Below are positions 43,633 to 52,887 of a stretch of 64,000 nucleotides of DNA, piece by piece. The first letter of the stretch is position 1. The number at the start of each line of letters is the position of its first letter. Made by a program: the position numbers and the translations under genes. The notes below the pieces were generated by a model. The model worked only from the letters and a program-made list of their open reading frames with translations. It was not told the origin of the DNA and did no database searches. Source of the DNA: Zizania palustris (lineage: Eukaryota; Streptophyta; Magnoliopsida; Poales; Poaceae); contig JAAALK010000289.1 of NCBI GenBank assembly GCA_019279435.1, positions 10,918,342 to 10,982,341 on the forward strand, given 5' to 3'.

Positions 43633-43728
43633 TGAATACAGTTCGAAGTTGCTTACACCCAAAGAGGGGCTGATAAATAGGGAGACAATTTTAAATCGAT
43701 ATTTATTATTTGAGCAAATATGATTACA

Positions 43729-46700
43729 TCATGAAAAATTGGTATCTATACCAAGAAGGAATCGAAGACCTCTTCGATCTCTAGAGCTAGGGTTGGAACG
43801 ACTAGTTCCAGTACCGGGAGTTCTAACAACTTTACGTTTAACTCTTTTGCCTCCCTTCGAAGCTCTAAAGTCTTTTTGTTCTTGTTGAAGCTCGGCCCAA
43901 GTTCGAAGCCGTTCGGGGCTCCTTTCCCAGCTTCCAAGTTCTTCAGGCTTTTTACTTTGAGCTTCATCTTCGTCTTCGGACCATATAATGTCTTCGGAAG
44001 ATGAAGTTTCCAAGTTAACCTCTTTTTCTTCCTCTTTAATACAAGATAATACATCTTTACTTATTTCGGACGTAATTGCTCCGAAACTATCTCGAGGAAC
44101 TAGAAATCGAGGACGCTTGTGAAGTTTTAAGACATCGAAGGTAGCCCATAATGAGCGAAGTTCATCGTTAACGTATAACACTTCGACATCTTCCATATGA
44201 GGCAAAGCCTAAAAATATGATAAACAAATTTTCATTCATGAATGTACATAAGCGTAATGCTTTACATAGTCAAAAGATCCTAAGGCATTTCTAAAATTGC
44301 GGGTTAGGAGGAGGCTGACTGCTCGAAGCTTGGGTCCGAGTCTGCTTTTGGCGTTGTCCTTCGTCAATCCAAGCCTTGATCGCAGAACGACCTTCAGCTC
44401 TCCATGAAGTTTGGAAGGCTTGCCAAGCAGCGGCCACACCTTCGGAAGGAGTGAGAAGCTGATTGTCGTCGAAGGTAATGGGGCCCTCTCCTGCGCTCGG
44501 AGCTATCGATCGACCCAGATCCTCGTAGTAACGAAGTAGGCCAACAACAGCCACTTGTCCGGAGAGTTCTCTCTAACGAATGCCTGCTGTCTTCATTTGT
44601 TTCGCTACTCCTTGAATCCTCTTCAACCGGCACAGTAGGGAGATGTTGTAATCCGAAGGTAGCATCTCGGTAGTACCGAAGTATTCCAAGACGCCTAGCA
44701 ATTGGTCCATGACCTCCACAGCTACCTTCTCAGACTTCACCTTATCTTCAATTAGCGCATCCTTCACCGAAGTTAGCTCTTCTACCACTCCAGAGAGTCT
44801 AGCCGCTTCCGTAGTTAAAGAATTTTTGTGATTCAGTAGCTGGCTAGCTTCTTCTCGGAGCCTAACAAGCTTGGTCCCCGCAGTAGCGCGCTCCGCCCGC
44901 ATCCTTTCAATTTCTACTCGAAGCACAATTCTTTCTGCTTCGAGCTCTTAATTCGCAGCCTCCAAGCCTTGTCTGGCCCCGCGCTCCGTTGAGACCATGT
45001 CGTCCATATGGCTCACTCGACCTTCGGAGATGGTAAGATTTCGCTGAAGGGTTGCGTTTTCTTCTCGAAGGCGAGCGATTTCACGTTCATTCGATACGTT
45101 CGCAGCTCGGACCAAGACTGTTTGCTGCGAAAAGAAAAAACCAAGGTAAGAAATTATTTGTATATAAACTTGATGTTGTTTTGCAGATACTTCGTACCTG
45201 GTAGGCTGCACATTCCATAGCAGCATTAAGCTCCGAGCTCTCCGCCTCACTCAGGATGGCCACCAAGTCCGTCTCCCCAACTTCACGACTAGCTCGATCC
45301 AAAGGCTCGAGCAAAGTCTGAAGCCCAGTTCTTCGCTCCAAGAAAGGAGCTAGAAGGGGGAGCATGCTCAAGGCTTGATGGTCATCTTCATTTGGCGTAG
45401 GCCCGGAGTGTTGAGCTGTGGTCTTCGGAGCCCTCGGAGACTGGCCCCCCTCGGTAGATTGGCTCTCGTCTGTTGACTCAGACGGAGTTGATCCGGAGCT
45501 TGGAGCAGGGAGGGGGTCCATCTTTCCTTTGCCTTTTCCAGGCCCCATCTGAGTGACTCCTGGGATTGGCTCTGAAGTTGTCGAAGGTCTAGGAACTATA
45601 TCTTCAGGATGGACCTCTTCCATAGAAGTGGACTCTGTAAAAACAAAGGTATTATACATTGTATAATTTCGCACTTAAAAAGAAAAGGATATAAATTATT
45701 TGAAGTTTACCTTCGACATTTTGGCGGCGGGTAAGCATTGGGCTGCTTGGCGGATCGAAGGCGAGATCTTCGTCCGAATCAACCGTCAAATCTCTGACTG
45801 TCGGAACATTTTCCCGGACAGTCGTTGTTGCTTCATCCGGAATCGAAGCTACAGTGACTTCGACTCCACTCTCATCCACAGGAACTTCGTCCTGAGGTAA
45901 ATCCTCTTGAACTGCCGGAGTACTTGTTTGCTCAAAATTCTCTTGAGACTCTGGCACGTTCGCAGGTTCTTCAACTTGTGCAGTTCCTTGGGCTGCATCC
46001 TCATCAATCAGCCTCACAAGTAACCTGCCTTCGTCCTCCTGAGAATCGGAGACTGAAGCTCTTGGGCTCGAAGGTGCAGGGTTGTTTGGCTTTCGAGCCA
46101 CCTTCTTGACCGGAGTCTTGGCGGAGCTCGAAGTCCCAGCTTCAGCTTTTCTCTTCTTGGGCCCTTTCTTCGAAGGCACCCAATCCACCAAAGGAGGTGG
46201 AACCACTTCGAGTAGCCCCCATACTCTGTTAGATCGTTCCCAACTTCCAACCAACTTGATTCTCCATTCTTTCTCGGTCGGAGTTGGAGCGCCTAAAATC
46301 TTCTCCGAAGCCCGTACGATTTGCTCCGAAGTTATAGGGGCTGAAGAGGCTGGAAAATAAGTTAAGTTAGTTACTTCTTCGAATAAATATACATAGAGTA
46401 TGTTGATTTCGAAGTTACCTGCAGGACTCGAAGTTGAGGAAATTTTTCGAAGACCGCCTTCTGAATCCTCTTCGAAGATGATAGGCTAGTTGGCCATCAG
46501 GGGAGAGATTTGGAGCCCGAAGAATTCTTCGGCTAAGTCTCGCATGCTCAACCGATGACTGATCTTTTGAAGCAAGCTAAGGCGAGCTTCGAGCTGACCT
46601 GGATCTGGATGTACAGGGGCTTCCTTTCGGAAGTTGATGTCTTGCAAAGGTCCAGCTAGACGGTTGCTCGCCCCAACTTCGGCGTAAAACCACTTCAGGA

Positions 46701-47370
46701 TCCAATCAGTGTACCATCTGGCATTGATGGCCTTAGCAGGAAATCGGAGAGCATATTCATCCCGAAGTCTAAAATTGATACTTCCGAAAGCCACCACCAG
46801 CATTTCACCTCCGGGGCCTACGAAGGTCTTCGGTTGGCATGAAGCTCTATGTAGTGCTGCGAAGATCTCCGCCCTCCCCTCGCAACCTTCGGCTCGCAGC
46901 GCCCATTCGAAGATGGCGAGATGAGCTACAACATTCGGAGAAAGTTGGGGGAGAGTGACGTGGAACAAGTCCAAAACTTCCGCCAAGAAGTCTACCACCG
47001 GAAGACCCAAACCAGCTTCGAAGAAGGCTTCAAAGACGACCACTTCTCTGGGCCTCGGTGACGGAATGTTTTCCTTCCCAGGTTTGCGAATCATCACCCC
47101 CGAACTAATTTTCCCTTCTACTGCAGCCGCAAGCGATTCCCTACTGCAGGTAGACGGCCCCAGTTGATAAGACTGGTCCGTATATTTCGTCGACGCCGGA
47201 AAGAGGTCTTGAGGGCCGGCATGTTGGGGATTTCCTCCCACCGGCGCCATTGTCGCCACTGAAGGATTCGGGGTCGATGCCGCCAAGGTCACAGCCGCCG
47301 CTGCTGCCGTAGCCTGCTGCCGGGCCAGGGTTGAAGCTGCTCCAGGGCCCTTGAAACTAGTCTTCGCCAT
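43729..47370 (-). pseudogene. Tat E accessory antisense gene, five exons, several stops
   Basis: Homologue of the Tat B antisense gene. Exons on the minus strand: 47370-46419, 46349-45711, 45634-45198, 45124 to ~44297, 44208-43729. Introns 1-3 are 69, 76 and 73 bp (74, 72 and 72 in Tat B), all GT-AG and frame-preserving. Exon 1 starts MAKTSFKG and has the same VVVFEAFFEAGLGLP and LFHVTLPQLSPN core; exons 2-3 are acidic, exon 4 is a coiled coil, and exon 5 ends RGLRFLLGIDTNFS exactly as in Tat B. Stops lie at 46486-46488 (TAG for TGG), 44948-44950 and near 44575. The donor of intron 4 is GT to TT. It is not functional, but exon 2 is open where Tat B has its stop. Confidence 0.8.
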
Positions 47371-47493
47371 TGAATCTCACGGATTGCTTCAGAAGAAAAA
47401 TGGAGACTAGGGCTCGGGTTGGAGGCTAGGGCTCAAAAGATGGTTTGTTTGCACGAAAGCAGTGAAAAGGTACTCAAGCAGGGTTTGGGCCCT

Positions 47494-47503
47494 CTATTTA
47501 TAG
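47494..47503 (-). promoter_or_regulatory. TATA box of the Tat E antisense gene
   Basis: CTATAAATAG followed by AGGGCCCAAA on the minus strand, about 125 bp upstream of the exon 1 ATG at 47370. It is the same core as in Tat B (36985-36994), although the sequence around it has diverged. The stretch 47504-47828 holds no gene. Confidence 0.7.
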
Positions 47504-47828
47504 CCCAAATCATGATTTTTGACCGTTTGTCTGTGTCACTTCACATCCCTAACCGTTACTTTGCTCCGAAATTAAAGCATGCCGTAACTTCCATTAGAAG
47601 AAAGAAACTAACGGCTATTTCTTCTAAGTCTAAAAAGGCTTTCAGATTTCTTGAGTTAGTTCTAAGTTACTTCGAATGTAATTTTATTAGAAACTGATTC
47701 GAAGCTTACATCTCCACACAGTTCAGAGATGGTTTAAATCTGCTAACCCCTACGCATGATTATTTTTCTTGCGTATACTGCTCTCCTAACATTACAGATT
47801 TAGCGGAGAAGTGTATTCGAGGGGCTAC

Positions 47829-48258
47829 TGTTGGGGGAAAATATTCCATCTTCAGGGTTATTGCAGTGACAAGATAAAGACTGGTGATTAAGCTAAAGAC
47901 TTCTAGCGTATACCTTCGTAGATACATTGAATCAAGTTCGAAGCATGATGACGAGCTCTAGTTCGGAGCACACCTTCGAACTTAGAGTCTTCCAGGAGCT
48001 CCTTTGCCAGCTAAGATGGAAGACTTATCTTCTTTCTCATTAGATTAGTCTTTTACCATTTTAGCCCTATTAGGGGTACCGAATAGTTTCCACTATGCCG
48101 ATTGTAACAGAGGGGTAAATAGGTCTTTTCCATAATGTTTAGGCCTATAAATACCCCCCATTTTACCCTGTAAAAAGGACCGAATACAAGTTATTCAATA
48201 CACACATTCGAACTATTCTAAGTTATTATCCTTTCTGAGGCTTAGAACAGTTCACTTC
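47829..48258 (+). repeat. Tat E 3' LTR, left part
   Basis: Starts TGTTGGGGGAAAATATTCC after the GAGGGGCTAC tract. TATA box TATAAATACC at 48146-48155. The first ~20 bp and the part from GCCAGCTAAGATGG onward match Tat B; the 180 bp between do not. It is interrupted by Sire D after CAGTTCACTTC. Confidence 0.9.
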
Positions 48259-50360
48259 TGAGAAACCAAGGGTTGGTTTCAGTGTTTTGTGATGAGTGAT
48301 TGACAGGCTTTTTACCCTCTGTTCGGAGGTTGTACCTCCGAAGGGTGTTCGGAGGAGGGTACCTCCGGAAGGGTTTCGGAGGTTGTACCTCCGAAGGGTG
48401 TTCGGAGGAGGGTACCTCCGGAAGGGTTTCGGAGGTTGGACCTCCGAAGGATGTTCGGAGGTGGTTTCACCGAAGGGTGTTCGGTGTTTGCTTGCTGCAA
48501 CTGTGCAGCGGAGTGTGCTCGTCGGAGGGGTCCGACAGTACACGATGACTGGGTTTGTACCGAAGGCTTCGGTACTTTGGGCGGTACACCGGAGTGTGTG
48601 CCGGAGGTTGCTAACCCGGAGAGGTCTCCGGAGTACTGGATACACTTGTCTGTTTGTCTGTGGTGCGCTGGGACTTCGGAGGCGACGGACAAGGTTCGCA
48701 GCAGGTGAACCTGGGTCAAGCGGGAGGCTTGATGCCAGGGGAGCGGGGAGCTCCGTCACGGTGGCTGCGAAGGTGGTTCGGGTCGGTCCTCGGGTCGAGA
48801 CGTGCCAGGTGAAGGCAGAGAGTGCGGAGCGTGGCTCCGGCTGAAGGTACTCCGAGTCAAAGTCCTCGGAAGTGAGGCACTTCGAAGGTACTCCGAATGG
48901 AGTGACTTCGGAGTTGGTGGAACAAGTCCTCTGCGGAGGCAAGGAGTTCGAAGTGTGCTCCGGATGGAGACATTCAAAGGTACCCGACGAAGGTCTCAGA
49001 AGTCGAGGTGCATCGAAGGCATGGTCCGGGTGAGGCTCTTCGAGGAGTGTGCTCGGGGAGAGACACTGCGACGAAGGGCTCATGGAATGCTTCATGCGGA
49101 GGCCTTGGACGAAGGAGGGACTTCGAAGGGTGGTACTCCGAAGGTGGGGCTTCGGAGGGTGGAAGGCTTCGGAGCGAGGCTAGCTCCGGAGCAAGGTTGA
49201 CTTGAGGTGCTTCGGCCTGCATGGCTTCGGTACACGGACTGACGGAGTTCGAGCTGGGAGTAGCTGCGAAGTCGTGGTGGTCCACTCCGGAGGTGTTGGT
49301 GCGAAGGCCCAAGGGCTTTGACGGCTTCGGCTCAAAACCGTCAGTGTATCGGAGACTGACTTCGGTGGAGCGAAGGCCATCTGGCTTCAGGCTTCTCACC
49401 GAAGCTACCGCACCCTCGCGTGCGAAGGGAGGATTCCAGAAGGTCAAAGACTGCAAAGGCTGACACTGTCTGTTCTGTAAAAGGTTGACACTGTCCCCTC
49501 TGCAAAGCTGACAGAGAAGCCTCCAGAATAAAGGTGGACTACCTTTTGTACCCCTTAGTTCTGTAGAGCCAAATCCTTTGTAAAGCCTAGGGGTAAAGTA
49601 GTCATTTCCTATGGGTGAACTGTGGGCTATAAATATGGGGGCTCGGTAGGTAACATTTAACACTTTGAGCATTTACTGTTGAGCTCCTGTAGCCACATAC
49701 CTCGTTGTATTTCATCCAGAGTTCAATCTATTCTGTGTTCCTTGTTCAAGCGGCGAAGCCCTGTTTCCTGTGCTTTTTGCTTGAGCTAGCGTTACATACC
49801 TCGCCTGTTGTAGTGCACCGAAGCCTGTTGAGGCGAAGGTTGTTTTTCGTGCGAAGTGTGTTTTGTCAGTGTGCGTTTGCTCTGTGTAACACGAGGCGAG
49901 ACCTCGCTGCTTACTAGCGTAGCCCTGACCGAGGCCCGTTTTGCTTCTTGTGTCGAAGCCCTTAGTGTAGTCCGTTTTGTGTGCGTGTAGACCTTCGTGT
50001 ACGAAGCCCAGCACCAGTTGCTGCCGCCATGTACTTGGTCGAAGTCCTCAGAGGGCTGTCCACTCTTGCGAAGGGTGAAGTGCGAAGCCTGCTCGAAGCA
50101 CCTCGTGTGCGGAGCCTGCACTGACTTAGCAGAGTAGATTTCCGAGGGTTGTAAGTGGAGCGAAGTCTTCTTGGCTTCGAACTTTTGCCCCTGCGAAGCC
50201 TGTGTTCGGAGCTGTCGAAGTACCTCCGAACCAGACCTTCGAAGGTTGTGTTCGAAGCCTGTTCCGCAGAAGACGGAACTGAACCGAAGGCTAAGTTTTT
50301 AGCCCGAATTTTTAAAAGCTCCCATTCACCCCCCCTCTGGTCGCCGTTTCCGGTCCAACA
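48259..50360 (+). repeat. Sire D 5' LTR (2102 bp)
   Basis: Starts TGAGAAACCAAGGG and ends TTTCCGGTCCAACA. It contains the 53 bp hairpin array (48324-48482), further palindromes GTCGGAGGGGTCCGAC (~48514) and CCGGAGAGGTCTCCGG (~48616), and a TATA box TATAAATATG at 49628-49637. Downstream is a ~650 bp segment dense in CGAAGCC/CTTCG. GC-rich, CpG-dense upstream of TATA. Confidence 0.95.
48324..48482. repeat. 53 bp tandem hairpin array in the Sire D 5' LTR
   Basis: Three units with a 53 bp period starting at 48324, 48377 and 48430; the last is diverged. Each full unit has two stems: GGAGGT-TGT-ACCTCC, and GGAGG-AGGGTA-CCTCC containing the palindrome GGTACC. The array is repeated in the 3' LTR at 57297-57455. 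Confidence 0.9.
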
Positions 50361-50362
50361 AT

Positions 50363-50374
50363 TGGTATCAGAGC
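50363..50374 (+). other. Sire D primer-binding site (initiator tRNA-Met type)
   Basis: TGGTATCAGAGC two bases after the LTR end is the standard plant site complementary to the 3' end of initiator tRNA-Met, where reverse transcription starts. Confidence 0.93.
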
Positions 50375-50424
50375 AGGTTAAGATCACCAGTTGACCTTAA
50401 CCGGTTTTGTGATCTGTTGGCGAC

Positions 50425-52887
50425 ATGGATAGATGCAGTAAAATTCCTCTGTTCGATGGGACAGATTTCGCATACTGGAAGGTGTGCATGGAGGCTTACT
50501 TGTTAAGCCAAGGAAATGCAATTTGGGAGATTGTGGACTCACAATACTCCATCCCTGAGACTCGCACCTCTCAGACTGAGAAGGATCAGTATAATGCCAA
50601 TTCCAAGGCAAGAAATATACTGTTCATCAGTTTGAGCAGAAATGAGTTTGATAGGGTGCAGCACCTTAGGACTGCTAGGGAGATTTGGACAACGCTCACT
50701 GTCTTTCATGAGGGCTCTACTCAGATTAAGGCCAGGCGCCAAAGCACCTACAATCAACAGTATCAGCTGTTTGTGCAGGCACCTGGTGAATCTATAGATG
50801 CCATGTTTTCTCGCTTTGATGCGATAGTGAGTAACTTGCGATCCAACGGGACGCTTGCTTACAGTGATCACGATAGGGCTATCAAGCTTCTCTATGCTCT
50901 TGACCGTAGCATATGGGAAGTGAAGATATCCAGCATTGAGGAGTCCGCAGGATATGACACCTTGACCTGCGATGAACTCTTTAGCAAGCTGAAGTCCACA
51001 GAGATTGCCAAGGCATCTCTTGCTGTGCACAGAAGCTCTTTGCCACAGCCATTGGCATTGGTTTCTAGCACTAGTCGTGGCACCACTGCAGAACCAAGCA
51101 CATCTGGTACTTGTGTTTTTGCAGATGGTTTTGCTTTGTCCTCCCTGGTCTCCGTCACAAAGGAGCAGGTGGACACTCTAGCTGATGATGAGCTTGCTCT
51201 CATTGCCCGGAGGTTCACCCGTTTTCATCATGAGAGACGGGATCAGAGGAGAAGTGGTTTTGGTGGTTGTTTTGAATGCGGTGACACTTCTCACATCAAG
51301 GCTAATTGCCCTAAGCTCAAAAAGAGAGATGAGAGTGAGCGCCCCAAATACCACAAAAAGGAGAGGAAGCCTTTTGTGAAGGGAAAGCGCGGCAAGATGG
51401 CTAAGAAAGTAGCCAAGGCCGCTTCCAGAGCCTTTGTTGCTGCTCTCAACGACATCGACACTTCCTCAACTGAGGAGTCGAGCTCTGAAGAGGAGGAGTC
51501 CCCAAGGAAGGAGGACAAGAAGGACAAGAAGGGACGTGACTTCACCGGCCTTTGCTTCATGGCCGACAGCGATCACAGCGACGATGAGCTTGACTCATCT
51601 GAGGTAAACCTATCATCTGACCAGCTACTAATTAAATTAGATGAGCTGAATGAAGTAGTGCTTGGTCAGGATAGATTACTTGTGCAAGCCGCTAGAGAAA
51701 GAAAAGACCTTAGACTTAGGCTAGAATCTGTTTCTACTGAATATGCCATGCTTAAGTCTAAGTTCAATGATGCTGAATGTGAGTCCTGTTCTGTTGTCAT
51801 GAGTGAGCTTGCTCAGTTGCGTTCTGTTCATGCTCAAACTCTTTCTGAGCTTGAGACTGCACAGAAGCAGCTTTTGGAGGTGGATTCAAGACCTCATGAT
51901 GTTATTGATTGCATGAGCTGCTCTTTATTACGCGATAGCATTAATTTACGTGATAAGCATGTTCATGATTTAGAGGCTAGATTGGAGAGGGCCGGTAGTT
52001 CTAAGGATGTGCAACCTGTTTGTGACACTTGCATTACCCTTAAGGACCAGCTAGGCACTGTTAGAGAGCAAGCTGAAAACCTCATGTCTGAAAATGAATA
52101 TCTCCTTTCCGTGGTTAATAAATGCACTGAGGGAAAGGGTAGGATGGATTTGCTCTTGGCCAAGACCAAGATGTGTGCTGACAGAGCGGGGGTAGCTCTA
52201 GGTTTGGGTTTTGAGAGGATACCTTCAGTTAGTGAAAACAAAACTGTTTTTACCTCTCCCACCACCCTAGAGAAAGAGAGAGCTCTGTTGGACACCCCAT
52301 CAACCAAAAAGCCTACCCATCCACCAAAGAAAACCACTCCTCCTGCCAAGAAAAATCCTCCCAAGAAAACCACTCAGAAGAAACCCAAGGAGCCTGTGAG
52401 AGTTGCTCCTGTGACCCATGAGAGTGCCCCCAGGAGAGTGTTTCATTGTTCCTATTGTCAGCGGGCGGGTCATTTGGTTGGGTTCTGTTTTCGTCGCATC
52501 AAGGATGAGCGACGCTCTCAGGCGATGAGTTACCAGGACATGCGTTACCCATCTTTAGGTATGCATGAGTCTGAGTTGTACTATCGTCCTGCCTTTGAGG
52601 CTCCTCGTGCTTCTCGGAGAGGTTTTGCTCCTCGAGGTCTTCACTATGTTCCATATGGTGGTAGACCTCGAGCTAGAAGATTTGTATCTCGTCAGAGTAG
52701 GAGACCTCGACATGTTGTTCATTCACAGCATGTAGGTAGACCTCGCACTTTGCATCATTCTGATTATTATGTGCGTAGACCGTCTGCTTTTACTGTGCCT
52801 ACTACTCGTGTCACTCAGTGCTGGATGCCTCGTCATTATTTCACTCACCCCAGCACTGAGCGATCGAGACATTCTTATCGTATGTAG
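50425..52887 (+). CDS. Sire D gag protein (820 aa)
   Basis: Starts at the first ATG after the primer-binding site (MDRCSKIPLFDG). The N-terminal third is a copia gag domain (FAYWKVCMEAYL, LRTAREIWTTL, PGESIDAMFSRFD). Zinc knuckle CFECGDTSHIKANC starts at Cys282. An acidic Ser/Glu stretch covers ~350-400 and a coiled coil ~405-620, the part that in Sireviruses is reported to bind dynein light chain LC8. A Lys/Pro-rich linker covers ~630-665. A second knuckle CSYCQRAGHLVGFC starts at Cys675, and the C-terminus is Arg-rich. The long gag with two knuckles is typical of Sireviruses. It ends with UAG (52885-52887) in the same frame as pol. Confidence 0.93.
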   Translation: MDRCSKIPLFDGTDFAYWKVCMEAYLLSQGNAIWEIVDSQYSIPETRTSQTEKDQYNANSKARNILFISLSRNEFDRVQHLRTAREIWTTLTVFHEGSTQIKARRQSTYNQQYQLFVQAPGESIDAMFSRFDAIVSNLRSNGTLAYSDHDRAIKLLYALDRSIWEVKISSIEESAGYDTLTCDELFSKLKSTEIAKASLAVHRSSLPQPLALVSSTSRGTTAEPSTSGTCVFADGFALSSLVSVTKEQVDTLADDELALIARRFTRFHHERRDQRRSGFGGCFECGDTSHIKANCPKLKKRDESERPKYHKKERKPFVKGKRGKMAKKVAKAASRAFVAALNDIDTSSTEESSSEEEESPRKEDKKDKKGRDFTGLCFMADSDHSDDELDSSEVNLSSDQLLIKLDELNEVVLGQDRLLVQAARERKDLRLRLESVSTEYAMLKSKFNDAECESCSVVMSELAQLRSVHAQTLSELETAQKQLLEVDSRPHDVIDCMSCSLLRDSINLRDKHVHDLEARLERAGSSKDVQPVCDTCITLKDQLGTVREQAENLMSENEYLLSVVNKCTEGKGRMDLLLAKTKMCADRAGVALGLGFERIPSVSENKTVFTSPTTLEKERALLDTPSTKKPTHPPKKTTPPAKKNPPKKTTQKKPKEPVRVAPVTHESAPRRVFHCSYCQRAGHLVGFCFRRIKDERRSQAMSYQDMRYPSLGMHESELYYRPAFEAPRASRRGFAPRGLHYVPYGGRPRARRFVSRQSRRPRHVVHSQHVGRPRTLHHSDYYVRRPSAFTVPTTRVTQCWMPRHYFTHPSTERSRHSYRM

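Noticed and set aside
48324..48482. Evenly spaced 53 bp repeats as a possible CRISPR array
   Set aside because: The units are contiguous without unique spacers, lie in a plant LTR and are copied in the partner LTR.
48226..49095. Long minus-strand ORFs in the Sire D LTRs (289 and 295 codons, also 48974-49672 and 57830-58645)
   Set aside because: They lie in CpG-rich LTR sequence, appear in both LTRs only because those are ~99% identical, and are broken in the older LTR at 42092-43632. The low-complexity Pro/Ser/Arg protein has no recognisable domain.
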